Part shown: positions 33,723 through 45,968 of the stretch, one piece after another
Layout of the letters: every line of letters begins with the position of its first letter
How positions within the stretch are numbered: position 1 is the first letter of the stretch
Assembly: GCA_016858145.1 (NCBI GenBank)
Contig: JAEHOE010000007.1
Location: forward strand, 1,116,001-1,180,000
Direction: 5' to 3'
DNA length: 64,000 nucleotides
Origin: Edaphochlamys debaryana
Lineage: Eukaryota > Chlorophyta > Chlorophyceae > Chlamydomonadales
Translations under genes and position numbers: made by a program
The notes under the pieces: generated by a model
What the model was told of the DNA's origin: nothing
Seen by the model: the letters and a program-made list of their open reading frames with translations, nothing else
The model's database searches: none

Positions 33723-35298
33723 TCAGAGGGCCTCCGTGGCCATGTGCGCCTTGCCGTACACCGGCAGGTCGGTGGGGCGGTTGGGCAGGCGGCCCAGGTT
33801 GCCGAACAGCGGCGGCGGGGTGGCGTCCGGCTGCTGCGAGTGCTGGCGCACCATGTCCACAAACGCCTGGTGCCTGCAAGGGCCGAAAGCCGGGTCGGGG
33901 CATGCTCTCAGGGCCGCAGGCAGTGCAGCGGCCAGCGGGCCGTGCGGCAGCGCTGTGGCTCGCCATACCCGCCCCCAACCCGCCTGCTGACTCTTCGTCC
34001 ACCTAGCACGTGTCCGCGCCTTCCTGCGCCCTCTGCCCACCCCCACCTTCCCTCCCTCTCTCCCCCAAAACCGCCCCCACCCACCACCGGATGTCCGTGG
34101 TGAGCTCCGGGTGGAACGCGGTGGCCATCAACACGCCCTTGCGCACCGCCACGATGACCTTGTCCCGTCCGTGCGCCGCCGCCTCCTCGGGCGTCAGGGG
34201 GTACTCGGCCAGCACCTCCACGCCCGGGCCCGCGGTCAGCACGGCCGGGGCGCGGATGAAGACAGCGCGGAAATCGTCGGTGCTGGAGGGGGTGGTGTTG
34301 GTGTTGGGGGTGTTGGGGGTGGTGTGTGTGGAGGGGATACAGGTGGTGGTGTAGGTGGGGGTGGTGGGGCCAGGGTCCAGGGGACCGCAGGAGGGAGGCG
34401 AGGGGCGGGGGGCGGGGAGGCAGGGAGTTGAGTCCCGGTGGTCGCTCGCGAGCCCAGTGACAAGAGCTGTACTGGCTGCAGCCCCATACCCATGCCCATC
34501 CAGGAAACTAGCGCGGGCAGGCTAGCGCGGCGGGGGCTGCACTCACGAGCCAAAAGACTTGACGCACTCCGGTGCCGCTAGCCGCGTCTCGAAGCTGTTG
34601 ATCTAGAGGGGAAGAAGTGGGGGCCAGAGGCAACGATGAATGCCGGGCCCCGCGTACAGCCCGACGCCCCCGGCCGCTGGCACCTGTCCAGACACGCGCG
34701 GGCTTGGACGGTGCCGCCGTGCCTCTGCCCCACACCCTTTCCAACCCGCAGCTGCTGCGCCCCACCTGGGCGCCGAAGAAGTTGCGGGACACGGTGATGT
34801 CGAGTCCGCCCAGGAGCGCCTGGCCGCCCTTCTTCTGGCCTGCAAAGCGGTCAGGACGACGCGTGTTGCGCGGCGACGGATGGATGGGCCCAGCCAGGGT
34901 TTGGCTTCGTCACGTTGCCGCACCCGGCCAAGTCTTCCCAGGAGCCGCTACGTAAGCGAGAGCTTTCACCGCCCACACAGCTCACCCTCGGCCGACTCCG
35001 CGAGGAAAATCATCCCTGCGCAGGTGCCCCAGACGGGCTTGCCCGCCTTGGCGAACGACTGCAGCTCGGGGATGAGACCCCATCGCTCCGCGACCAGCGC
35101 CATCGTCGTGCTCTCGCCACCGGGGATAATCAATCCAGCGACGGAATCGAGCTCCTGCTTCGTGCGGACCTCCACCACCTCTACGCCCGGTACCCTTTGG
35201 AGCAGGGTCATATGCTCTCTAAACGATCCCTGAAGCGCTAGCACGCCAACACGAAGTGGAGCGGGCGCAGAGCCGCCGTCGCCATTTCCGGTCGCCAT
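33723..35298 (-). CDS. PDX2: Pyridoxal 5'-phosphate synthase glutaminase subunit PDX2
   Basis: Five exons (34986-35298, 34766-34839, 34547-34602, 34085-34282, 33723-33873) in exact phase encode 263 residues. The protein hydrolyses glutamine and passes ammonia to PDX1, which makes pyridoxal phosphate from ribose 5-phosphate and glyceraldehyde 3-phosphate. The class I amidotransferase signature is complete: [11 protein letters not shown] near the N-terminus, [12 protein letters not shown], nucleophile Cys93 in [10 protein letters not shown], and His205/Glu207 in [12 protein letters not shown]. No targeting peptide is apparent (a short Gly/Ser/Ala leader only), which fits the cytosolic enzyme of plants. 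Its stop faces the CEP290 stop; upstream, a 245-bp spacer separates it from the next minus-strand gene. PDX1 is not in the window. Confidence 0.95.
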
Positions 35299-35543
35299 CG
35301 TGTCAAGGCTGTGCTACGCGAGTTGAGTGTAAGGAGGAGATAACAGCGACGTGTATATGTCTGATTGCAGTCTGGGGCGACAAGTCATGGCCGGCGTGAC
35401 GCGCTGCCGTGAGCCACACACCTCGACAGCCCCCGCAATCCCCCGCCCACCTGCCCCGGGCTCCACGCCGCCCTGCAACACCCCTACCCCAACCCAGCCG
35501 CCTAGTACAAAACACTAAGTCCAGCACAAAAGCCTCCATTCGC

Positions 35544-37512
35544 TCACGCCCCATACTCGGCCAGCACCTCCGGCGGCACGCCCGCGCGCCGCAGCCACGC
35601 GCAATGCAAGGGCGTTCGCGCCAGCCGCAGCAGCGCCCCGTTCCGCCACGCAAACTCCCGCAGCGCCATCTCCTTTGACGGCACGGCCGCCGCTATGGAC
35701 TCACTATATCCCACCAGCGCATCCACCACGGCCCCGTGTGCCTGCAGCGCCGCTGCCGCCTCGTGGAAGGGCGTGCTGCCGGCCCCCGTCCCGCCCCACT
35801 GCACCAGCCCCTCTCCTGCAGGCGCCACAGATCCCGAGCCTCTCCCTAGGCCCGCATCGCCTCGAGCCGAAGCCAGGGATGCGGCGGCCTCCACCCCGCC
35901 AACGGCCGCACAGTCAGCACCGGCCCCGTGGCCCTGGGGGCCGTCGGCGGCGGCATCACACGCGGCGGCGTCGTCCCGGCCACGGTTGGCGGCGGTGCCC
36001 ATGCGAAGCAGCTGAGCCCGCAGCAGTGGGAGCAGCTCGTCCACCAGCGCCGCCACGTCAGCACGGTGATGAGTCACGATGTCGCCCACCTGGAGTAATG
36101 GGGCGAGGCGCGAGGAAAACAGGGTTGGCTTGGGGCAAGTGGGCGGCTCGGGAAAGCAAGATGCGTTAGGTTGCGCAGGCGGGCCAGGAGCCAGGAGGAG
36201 CCAGGGGCCCCAGCAGAGAGCTGGGCCTCCGAGCCCAAGCCGAAGCGCAAGCCGATGTGAGTCCTCCACGCGCCACACCGGACTCCAGTCCCGTGTCGAT
36301 ACCCTGCACCTTGGCGGCCCGCCTCACCGTGGCCCCGCCCAGCGCCGCGCTCATCATCCAGAAGAGCGCCGCCCACAGCTTCTTCTCCACCAGGGCCACC
36401 AGCAGCGCCGGCCGGGACACCACACGGCAGCTCACGCCGCCGCGTGCCAGCGTGCGGGACACGTGCTCCGCCCACCTGCACGCGGGGATGGAGTTTGAGC
36501 GGGGGCGGAGTCGCGTACATCCCTCTTGCCACCCCGCGTGTGCCGGGAAAGGTGGAGGATACCGTATCTCTCGACCCCAGACCCGGCTCCCTGGTGTCCC
36601 CGTCGCGGTGCCGCCGCGCCAGGAGAGACAGCTGGTGCTGCGATGCATCCACCCACCACCCACCGCCACCCTCCTTAGTCGCTTCAGCCCCAGGCCAGGC
36701 CCTTGCCCACCTGCCCGATACGACTGTCCGCAGGCCACACCGAGCCGTGCCGTCCGACCCAGCTGCGATGGGAACCAGCGTTGGCGGATGAAGTCAACAG
36801 TGGCAGAACCCTTGTGCAAACTAGCCTCACCCTCGCCCATGCTCAAATTCCGCGCACCAGACGCGTGCGCTGAGCTCCAGCCTCATTTGAACGAGCCAGC
36901 AGAGCCCGCCCCATCACCGCGGCACCCACCCGCCATGTAGAGGGCAACCAGAGTCACGTCCTCTGGTACCCCCCTCTGCTCCAGCCAGGGCAGCAGCCAG
37001 CCGTTCTGCGGGCGGTGTTGCGAGGGTTGTGACCCGTCAGAGAACAGCAACGGCCGCACACGGCCTGGAGGCCAGGAGGTCCTCAGGGGGACGCCCACCG
37101 ACCCGACAAAAGAGCGGCTGGCAGTGGCTTGCCCGTCCCCCCCCCAACCTGCCTGCAGCAGCACCAGGTCGCCCCTGCGGCCCGGCGGGGTGCGCTCCAG
37201 CACTGCGTCCAGGGCGTCATTCGTGGTGGCCACGTAGATGGGGCCCTGGGGGGGTGGGGTAAGAGGCGAGCCGGGGGCGATCGAGGACGTGGGCGAGAGG
37301 GGTAAGGCCCTTGCACAGTTTGCACGCTCCCCCAATCTCCCTATCTAGCTGAACTGTTTACCAGTAGCTTCAGTCACCTGGTCCTCCTCCGTGCTGGTCA
37401 CAGGGTCGTCGCGAGACACAATTCCGCTGAGGTCTTGGCCCAGCATCCGCGCGACCGCTTTGCCCACACGGCCGTGGCCCACAAGCGTCGCAATCACTTG
37501 CTCCTCTTCCAT
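35544..37512 (-). CDS. Rossmann-fold NAD(P)-binding protein, ketopantoate reductase-like
   Basis: Seven exons (37378-37512, 37153-37245, 36930-37005, 36831-36869, 36711-36762, 36328-36475, 35544-36089) are phase-consistent and give 362 residues. The N-terminus has a dinucleotide-binding loop GHGRVG (Gly12, Gly14, Gly17). It is followed by IYVATTNDALDAVLERTPP and VLLQNGWLLPWL; the LLQNG motif is typical of ketopantoate reductase (ApbA/PanE) folds. A mid region SDGTARCGLRTVVSGRWAE leads into a helical C-terminal domain beginning KKLWAALFWMMSAALGG. The last exon carries an Ala/Gly-rich insertion. The family match is to a plant/algal/cyanobacterial group of unassigned substrate rather than to true PanE, so no reaction is claimed. 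Intron 2 has a GC donor (CAG|GCAGGT). An upstream in-frame ATG at about 37548 is an alternative start. Confidence 0.75.
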
Positions 37513-38340
37513 CCTTTGCACTGTACTCGACCGGGTTGCGTTGGGCATGGTTAATAAGCGATGCGAAGTGCGCTGTCGCTGCGGCGTGCACTGTGACGGC
37601 ACTGCACGTATCCGCAACATGATATCAAGTGTTAAATTGCTGGGAGGAGCTCGCGGGCATACCGACTTGGCACGCTCTAACCCCCCGCATGCGCGAGCTC
37701 CCCCGCCCCCAGGTCCCCGCCTGATCCCACCTGACGGGCACCTCACGGGTGGGGGCGATCTTCTGTTGGCGGCGCCGCAGCCTATGCGCCCACACTCTCG
37801 CGTTCATGACTGCCGCCAGCGGCTGCGCCCTCCGCTGGGTCACCGGAATCATCTCTGGCCACGTCGACAAGGCGCTCGGCGGCGGGGCCCCCGGATTGGC
37901 GTCTGCGGCGTCGCCTGCGGCGGCCACAGCTTCCCTGCTGACTCCGGAGCCCGTCGCCTGCCTGCCAGGCGTGCTGCGTGACTCTGAGCTACTGGCAGCC
38001 ACCGCCCGAGCCATCCTGGCATACCCCGGCCCCCTGCATCGCAAGACTGATCTCGGCCGATATACATCCGTTCTACCCGCGAAATCCGCCCCCCCCCCCT
38101 CCCACACGCCCCTGTCCCCTTCCCATGCCTTCCTCTCCTCACCCTACCCCACCTCCTGTGACCTCCTCTACCTGTGACCTCTACCTCCGCCTCAGCAGAA
38201 CTCTTCGCTAGTCGAACCGACTGCCCCCTCTTCGAGGCCTGCTCGCCGGTGCGATCCCACACGGTCTACCGCACAGCCATCTTTTATTTCCCCACGACGC
38301 AGATGGCAGCCAGCAGCAATCTGTACGACACCCTCGCTGA
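37513..38340. other. Intergenic: promoter of the Rossmann-fold gene and left edge of the tandem array
   Basis: The promoter of the minus-strand Rossmann gene must lie at the low-coordinate end. From about 38020 the sequence becomes similar to the 3' flanks of esterase copies 2 and 3; all share gatatacatccgttctaccc-like sequence and the string ttctacccgcgaaa. A 160-codon open frame on the minus strand (37625-38107) has a basic stretch but no recognisable domain and was not called. Confidence 0.5.
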
Positions 38341-41300
38341 TCATGCAGCTGCCGGACACAAGTCCTGTACGACCTTGTCCATCAGCAACGACCCCGGCAC
38401 TCCGTTCCACACGTAGTGCGACGAATCGATAGCCGCCTCCAGCAGGGACACGCTCGGGAGCCACCAGTCCAGGACCGGCAGCTGCAGCTTCGTGAACAGG
38501 TCGTCTGTGGGTTGAGCGGGAAGTCGTGAACGACAACCACGTCGTCAGTGTGGTGCCACACCAAATGCACGCCCACTAACAACCCTCCAAGGGAGTCCCG
38601 CGGTACCCGAGGCAGGGCCGAGGGGACCCCCTTCAAGGTACGTAGGAGTGCTGCCCCCCACCCTCAAGCACATACACACATAGGGGTACGCGCGCACCCC
38701 ACTCACGCGCGATCTGGTTGTAAGCCTCTAGGGTGCGTGGCATGCGCAGGTCGTGGCAGCCGGGGCGCAGGCTGTTGTCACGAAGGAGCGTGGAGGGGGC
38801 CGTGACCCACACCACTCGCACCCCCGTCTGGGCTACGGCCGCCATGGCATCGGCAAATGCTTCCATGACGGGAATGAAATTCTGAATGTTTGCCAAGCTA
38901 ACTTCACTCAACTGCCAGGCACCAAAACCTGCGGGGCATGGAAGGCATGCAGGCAGCCAGGCTTTAGCGGGCGGCGGGGCGTGGGCAGGAGGACGTTCAG
39001 TCCCTGCTTTCTCAGTCCCGGCTGGGCATGGTAGAAGGATCTCCGTCGGGTCTCCGAGCGGGCGGGGTGGTGACATTAGTGACATCGGGACGCACGTGCA
39101 GTCCCGCCGGCGGCTGGGCATGTACGGTAGATAGGAGGACCTCCATCGGCCCCCCTTTATGCCCCCTCCCGCCCCGCCCCCTTCCCCCACCAGCCAGTGC
39201 TCCCTACGCCCACTTCCGACCGCCCTCCCTCCCAGTCGAGCAGCGCAACTCACTGGCATACACCACGCTGCACTCCTTAAACTTCCCCGGAATGTCCTTG
39301 ATACTGAATTCTCCAAACAGATCTATGATGTAGTGGACCTGCGCGGTTATTACAGGCCGGCTTTGCAGAGTCAGGTAGGTTGCGTACCGTACACACATGC
39401 GCAGTGTCTGCACTCAAGCAGAAGTGCACCTATCACCGCCTGCCTCCCGCTGCCCAACCCGTTAGCTGCAGGCAAGAGCGAGCGTGCTATACATATGTAT
39501 GCCCGCAGCAGGGCAACCCACGTTCTCCATCACAAGGTTGACCATCTTCACTTTATCCTGAGGCGATGCGGCGGAACGAGGGAGGGAAGAGTGGAGGGGG
39601 GTGGGAGGATGCGCGGGGGGCTCTGTGGTGCGCTCGCCGTGGCTGGTGATGGGTCGAGGGGGACCGGGGATCGAGGGGGCAAAACTCTTTGGTCCCTTGC
39701 TTTTGCGCAGCAGCCAACCTTGTCCCTTTGGCCATAGCATGCCATCCTTCGCCTCACCAGAGCGTCGGAGCCGTAGGGCTTGAGCTCATCCCCAGCCTTG
39801 CTGTCGGACCTGTGCGGTCGGGGCGAAGTGCGGGGTACGGTATGGTCAACATCACGCGCTGTGCCGTGTCAACGCCCACACGACGATAGTGCACTCACCA
39901 GAGCTGGAGCGCCCTCGCCAGATACCGCATATGAGAGTCTGAGGCCGCATGGGAAGGGAAGTGACGGACCGAGGGCGGCACACTCCCGCTGACACACCAG
40001 CCACCCCCATCCCCCACCCCCATGCATGGCTTCAAGAGCACGCGCACCTCCTACTGTGCACATGCGCTTTCCGTCCGCGAGCCATCTGTCGAGGCATGGC
40101 CTCCGCTCGACCAAGTGGTGGTGTGCGGGCGGCTGGCAGCCGTGGGGCACCCACCTGCCCAGCACAGCACATGCACATTAGGGCGACGTCAGCTGTGTAT
40201 CGAGCCAGGAAGGAGTACTCAGGGAAGCAGCGAGACAGGAGGACTAAAGCTTGACAGCCCGGGACCAGCGGTCTGTCAGACCATTCCTACCCGGCCCACC
40301 CACCGCATGGACGTCCGCCAGTGGGGCGTGTTGAACAGGCGCCCCGGTGCTTCCGTACGGTCACAGGTCCGTATCTTGTTCCTCTCGTCCGTGGGTCGGT
40401 AGTAGCACAGCGCTGCCAGCTCCGCCACCTCGGGCGCAGGCCACCGCGTAAAGGCCCAGTAGCCCGGTGCCAACCCGGTGGCTGGGCAGGGGGGCCCTGT
40501 TGCTTTGGGTGCCGGGTGCTTCTTGGGCGTGACGGCCTTCAACAGGTCCGTAAAGGGCTTGGGGTCCAAGGACCACTGCACTCTGAGGGGTCCGCCCAAG
40601 GAGTGGATCACAAGGTACCCGAGCCTGCGTGTGTGAGGTGAGAGGGGGGGGGTCGCTCGGTCGCCAGCTGGAGCCGTATACGTATACATGCAGCACGCAC
40701 CCCACGGCACCTACCATGGGAACGGCTGTTTGTGGTCGGGCTTTGGGAGCACGCCACAGCTCGACTGCAGATCGCAGAAGCTGAAATTCCGGCTCTGAAG
40801 CGACACTTGAATGAGGTGCGGACCCGCCTCCTGCCAGGGGTGGATGAAGCGGGTAGCAGGTGAGACCTGGAAGGGTCACTGCACCCGCCCGGCCCGCAAC
40901 CCCCACGCACGGCATACCCACGCCCAGGCTTGAGCCGGACCACAAACCCCACGGTAACGTCACCCACCTTGCCCATGTGCACCTCCGCCCTGACCCGGCC
41001 CGGTCCGCAGTAGTGGGTGCGCAGGACGTGCACGCCCGCGGGCCCCACATAGCGCACGTACAGGATGGGGATGCGGCCTCCCGCAAGGGGGGGCCATGTG
41101 ACCTCCACTGCGGCGGTCCCCTTGTGCCCATAGGGCACGCCTCCCGAAAGGGTGAATCCCGCCGAGAGGAGGCTGTCCCCCAGCTTCAAGGCTGCTCGCT
41201 TGCAGGAGCCAGGCGACGTGTCGTACAGAGTGGTCGAGGCCTCCGCCGTGTTGTTGGACCAGCGACCTTGACACCTTTGATCGGAAGGTTCCAGTAGCTC

Positions 41301-41732
41301 TGTGGGAGGGGGAGAAGAGGTTTGGCGGATGAAAGAGCGCGGGGGTTGCCGGGCCACGACGGTATGAGAGTTGGACCGCCATGACACGGGCGCCGGCACG
41401 CACGCTGCGAGGCGCGCTCTGCTTGGTTTCTTAGGTTGTCAGGGTGCATGTTCACATTACGGTTCATTAATCACGGGGCTCGTGGGAAACTTCCCTGGCA
41501 GCTTTGACCGACCCGCAGCGCATGCAAGCAAGCATCCATCCATCGACATTCACTCACCCCGGGCCGAAGCCACGTGACCTGAGGTCCTAGATGTGGGATC
41601 CTCTACCAGGTGGTCGCGGGCGAGTCCGCGTCCCCTGGAAGCGCGGCGGTCGCCGTCCACCGGCAAAGGCGCGACGGCACCGACCAAGCTTGCGGCGACG
41701 ATGAGCAGCAGACGCCAGCTCATCCTGGTCAT
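38341..41732 (-). CDS. Secreted GDS-motif acyl-esterase-like protein (PC-esterase/NXPE-C/TBL type), copy 1
   Basis: Eleven phase-consistent exons (41558-41732, 40968-41299, 40715-40866, 40304-40624, 40048-40154, 39899-39938, 39758-39809, 39522-39557, 39254-39338, 38707-38928, 38341-38504) encode 561 residues. A signal peptide opens the protein (MTRMSWRLLLIVAASLVGA). Residues about 60-220 form a Cys-containing beta-rich module (LYVRYVGPAGVHVLRTHYC). The catalytic part has WVPHGC, then CLDRW and the nucleophile motif GDSHMR (Ser364), and near the C-terminus the Asp534/His537 pair in AIDSSHY. This order is the SGNH fold of NXPE C-terminal, CAS1 and plant TBL proteins, which add or remove acyl groups on glycans. 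A role on extracellular-matrix or cell-wall glycans is inferred from secretion plus fold; the substrate is unknown. Confidence 0.85.
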
Positions 41733-43771
41733 GAGAACCAAGTGCTCTACGATAATTTTCGCGTGGCAAGTGCGTGCCGTGTGGATACGTTGGACGCGGT
41801 TCCGTACAAACTCACACCGTTCGTAAGGAGGTCCGCCCTAGCTTCCGCCACATCGCGACGTCGCCTAAGCTGCTCAGCTCATTGGCGCGCAACTATACCT
41901 GCATCGCAACGACTGCAAACAGTGCTTCGCGCGGCGCGGGGTGCCTCCGCAAGAAGTTTGACGGCCGTTCCACACCTGGCGGTGTGGACAGGTGTGGACG
42001 GACACTCACGCGCGCGCGAATGCGTTTGGCTCGCCTCTGGAGCGCAGAGACAGAGACACCAACACACCTCCGAAGTCGGGCACTTGAAAGTCGTCGGACG
42101 TGTCAGGACATCTTCGGGTCCGGCCCTAGCACGCCGCAACGCCGCAACGTTGCCAAGACAAATTCCGAGTGAACAGCCGTGTACTGCAGGTGCCATGCCA
42201 AAGGCGCCGCTCCCGCTCAGCAGGCAGAAGGTCACGTCGAACGACACGACCAAGCAATGTGACTCATGCTTGACTTGACAAGGGCGGCCCATTGTGGGGC
42301 GCCGGAGCACCACAAGCACTACAAGAAGGGGACCCTAACACGCATTGGCTGCCAGGCCGTCGTCAACGGATCGTGGTCATCCATTAGAGCCCACCTAACC
42401 CGCTGTGCACAGCTTAACCCCGCTGGCATAACGGCCGTCCTGCCACACCTGAACCCACCCCGTCTCTCATCTCCGCCGCCCCCAGTCCCCCGCCTGATAT
42501 TTCCTCACGGATTGGGCCTCCCGCCCCACCGACGTCGCTGTGGCATACTACACGAATCATAATTAAGACAATAGCCTGCCTCCAGTGTTGTGTGCCGTAC
42601 GGCAGGGTAGGTAGTAGGTCGGTGGGAGTCCAGGGGTTTTGTGGCATGATGTCCTAACCCCCCCCTGCTGCCTCCGCACTGGGACAAGGACCAACACGAC
42701 TCCCAGGTTCCCAGTAGCTCGTGCCTTCACGCGCAGCTGCGCATTGCTGCTGAATGCAGTCCTCAGCTGCAGCGCCCTCACAGCGCAGCCCTTTACCGGC
42801 GAACTCATTGCTGCCCCAGCACAGCCGCCCACTCCGAACAGTCCCGCAGGGCCAGGCGCAAACACCGTTTGGCCCACCAGGCGGCCTCGCAATAACCATG
42901 ATGCCTCCACGCTCTGGCTACAACGAACAGTACTTTGGGGCAGCGGAGCCCTCTTGCTATCAGGCCTATCAGGGAGCGGCGGGTTGGTCTCCTCCAACAA
43001 AGTGCCATGATGCGTCACGCACGCACACAGGAGCTATTGACGGCACAACACAAGGCCCCGGCACAGCCTGGGGCCTGTACACGATGGCCTTGCCGCCCTC
43101 CCAGTCCCCGACATGGCCCCCATGCACCTGCACTGGCTGTGCAACCATGCCCACCATGTGCCCACCTTGCTCGCATTGCCGCACGCCATACTGATCACCG
43201 GTGGTCATCCGCCACCCTTTCCATCTCCATCTCGATCCCTGCCCAGCCCTGCCTGCCTCTGAACCCACTCCTGCTCTCCTGCAGCAATGTCACATGTCCT
43301 CGCATATGCCAAGCACAAGTTGCATGCCGCGTTGTTCACCCACGAGGCGCGCGCAGCCCTAGCAGAGCTCCAGATACCGGCACGCCACGCTTCACATCAC
43401 GTGTAATCTAACCGCCAACCGCCGACGGGCTCTGACCGACTCTGGCCAAGATGGGCCCACCGCCCGGGTCCCACGCCACCCCACCCATCGAGCCAGGTAC
43501 TGCGCTGGAAACACAGCTCTCGTAAACCCCAACGTCCGGTTGCCGATGCCCTCAGTCGTCTCCGGGCTGCTCCTGTGGGTACCGCTTGGCCTGGGCCGCC
43601 ACGGCCCTGCGTGTGGCGGCGGAGCAGGCAAGGGAGAGATGTCGATGGAGGCGTGGCGGGCGGGGGAGGGGAGAGGGGCCACGCAGGCCAGGTGCTGGCG
43701 GTGGGCCCCTGCGTCAAGAGACGAGGCCCCCTGCTGCAGCCTGCAGGGTACCATGTCTGACGGGGGTGGGG
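41733..43771. other. Intergenic: esterase copy 1 promoter region and E2 3' flank
   Basis: About 41733-42400 is shared with the 5' flanks of esterase copies 2 and 3, including a conserved block with gtgtggacaggtgtggacgg and cgaagtcgggcact, and so is the likely promoter and 5' UTR. From 42400 to 43770 the sequence is unique to this position. No gene is supported, although several 100-150 codon frames exist. Confidence 0.55.
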
Positions 43772-45968
43772 CTAAGTCCCCTTGGTCCGCCGCCTCCCCC
43801 GGGCCCTGTGCCGCCCCTTTGGTTGCGCCCTTCCGCCCGACATCTGTGCCCCTGACACTTGCTTTTCATACTTGGCCGGGTCAGACTTGAGCAGCTTGCA
43901 GGCCGCGTCCTGCGGGAGGGGCCAAGGGAGGAAGGGAGGGAGCGGGGCGCGTTCGCGGCTTGCATTCCTGACACTGCACAAACCCGTTGCACAGCCCCCA
44001 TGGGCCGGCCACCTGCGTCCGCCAGAGCCCTCACGCCTTGCCCGCTCAGGGCCCTGGGCCTAAGGTTGGTAACCATCACCTTGTGCCTGCAACCCCCTTG
44101 CACCTGAAACCACCTTGTGCCTGAAACCTCCGACAAGCCCCTGCTCTACCCCCTGCCCCAAACGCGGGCATCCGCACCCGCCCGCGGAACCCCTTGCCGT
44201 CTTCCCCGTCCCCTCTCCTCGCTTCTCTCCTCCTTTTACGCCTCCCGGCCCCTTCTCCTGTCCCCAGCCCCCTGCCCCCCTGCCCCTGCACCGACCTGGG
44301 CCGGTGAATAGACGTTGGGGGTGCTCAGGAGCTCCTGGATGCCCTTGAGCAGCTGCAGAGGAAAGGAGGGGTGTGTAGGGGGCAGAGCTGTGGGAGCCTG
44401 GGAGGAGGACAGCGACCAACACACGGCAGGGCCCTAATGCCAAAAATGAGCGACCCCACTGGCACGCCCCGCCCACCTCCCTTCCCCTCCCCCTGCCCCG
44501 GCACACATTACCTTCCCGCCACCCTCCTCTCTCCCTCCCCCTGCCCGTCTGCCACCCCATCCCCCACCCCACTCGCCTGCGTGAGCGTTATGCTGGGCGC
44601 CCACTGCCCCCCCAGGTCGGAGTCGCTGCTCAGCAGGGAGAGGCACACCCGGCCGCCGGGGTAGACATTGCTGCGGGGGAGCAGGCGGGGTCAGGCAGTG
44701 CAAGGGCGAGCGGGCACGGGCAGAGCGGGGAGAGCACGTGGGCGGTTGTAAAGGGTTGGGGTAGGGCAGGAAGGGCAGGAGGGAAGGCCTCACAGAACAG
44801 TGCAGTCCTGGCCTTGTCGTAATCCGGCATGCATCCGCTGCCCGACCTGCCCCCGGCCATGGTCCGGCTGCCCCCAACCCACCCTCCCGCCGGCTGCTGC
44901 CACCCCCAGGCCTTCGGCCCCCGCCCGCTCTCCCGCCGCCCTTTTCCGCCTCCCCACCCTCCCCGCCCTCCGCCCCGGCCTCACGGGTGGAAGAAGCCCG
45001 CCGGGAAGGAGCACACGGGCGGCTCCGAGGGGTAGTTGTCGCCAAACACAACCTCCGTGGAGAGAGGAAGGGGAGCAAGCGGGTGCGGAGTGGGGCGAGG
45101 GAAGCGGGTGGGGGCTGCATACTGCTTATAGCAGCACGGGAGCTACCGTGGTGGGCCCAGCCCACGATGTGGTCAGCGTCAGAAGGTTTGGGACCCAGTG
45201 GGTCCAAGCGGGTGCCAATCCAGCAGCGAGTACCGATAATACGCTCACGCGGCTTTGGGCTGCTGGACCGGGCCCCGATTGCCCAGTTGCCCTAGGCCCT
45301 CCCGAGGGGCCCAAACTTGAGGTCCGCAACAAAGGAACAGCAGATTCGGGCGCCCTTTCCGTAGCATCTCTGCGCTATGCCTCTTGATCACCTCCAGTGG
45401 GTACAGGCCCTCAGCCCAGGCCGTCTTGGCCGGCCCCGGGATGCGGCACTGCCAGCGGCGCATGTCAACGCTGCCTGCGCTCCGGAGGGCGCCGGAGAGA
45501 AGCAGGAGAGAAGCAGGGAGGACAACCGGAGGGAAAGGGGGGTGGCCGGGCGGGGGAGGGTGCGCAGTGAAGGGGGGCAGAGTGCGGCGGCAGGTGGCCG
45601 GGTGGGTGCGGCATGGGTGAGTTGTGCAGGGTCAGCGGCGTTCACGCTCCCAGTTCCACACCTCAGGATTTGGCACTCACCGTCCGCCCGCGTGGCTGGC
45701 TTAGCTACGAACCCGTACGGCCTGAGCGCGGTGACAAGGAATGGCACACACGATGGCGCAGGCTTACGTCGCGGGGTGACCTGAGCTCGGGGTGACCCGA
45801 GGCCCGATGTACGCCCCGCGGGCCACCCCTTCTACCGGCCAAAACCCCGCCTGCCGCCCAACGCATCGCCCTGCGCTGCCCCCCACCTGGACAGCCTGCA
45901 AGTCCACACCTTTCTTTGCGGAAGCGCTTCCGCTCTCCGAGAAGTCGCTGGTCGGCCATCCCGGCCAT
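43772..45968 (-). CDS. UBC9-like SUMO-conjugating E2 enzyme
   Basis: Seven exons (45910-45968, 45681-45721, 45392-45474, 44985-45052, 44577-44670, 44296-44352, 43772-43909) in exact phase encode 179 residues. The family takes activated SUMO from the E1 and transfers it to lysines. The fold is complete: RLLGERKRFRKERPYGFVAKP, RRWQCRIPGP, NYPSEPPVCSFPAGFF, the HPN motif (83-85), catalytic Cys93 in GGRVCLSLL, then ITLTQLLKGIQELL. From this start Cys93 falls at the same number as in human UBC9, which supports the 45968 ATG. Oddities: SDSDLGGQWAPS is a few residues longer than the usual loop, and a basic tail of about 20 residues (GRAQPKGRHRARGRRR) follows the normal C-terminus. Intron 5 uses a GC donor (CAG|GCGAGT). 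Divergence from canonical UBC9 suggests a paralogue rather than the sole housekeeping copy. Confidence 0.87.

Noticed and set aside
33477..34103. 208-codon plus-strand frame over the 3' half of PDX2
   Set aside because: It is the antisense shadow of PDX2 exons and introns; high GC makes long antisense frames common here.
37625..38107. 160-codon minus-strand frame with a basic segment (RVWAHRLRRRQQKIAP)
   Set aside because: Similar-length frames exist on the other strand, there is no recognisable domain, and part of it overlaps the duplicated flank of the esterase array.
42754..43194. 147-codon plus-strand frame between esterase copy 1 and the E2 gene
   Set aside because: Composition is typical of random GC-rich sequence, with no splice-consistent extension and no counterpart in the other duplicated units.
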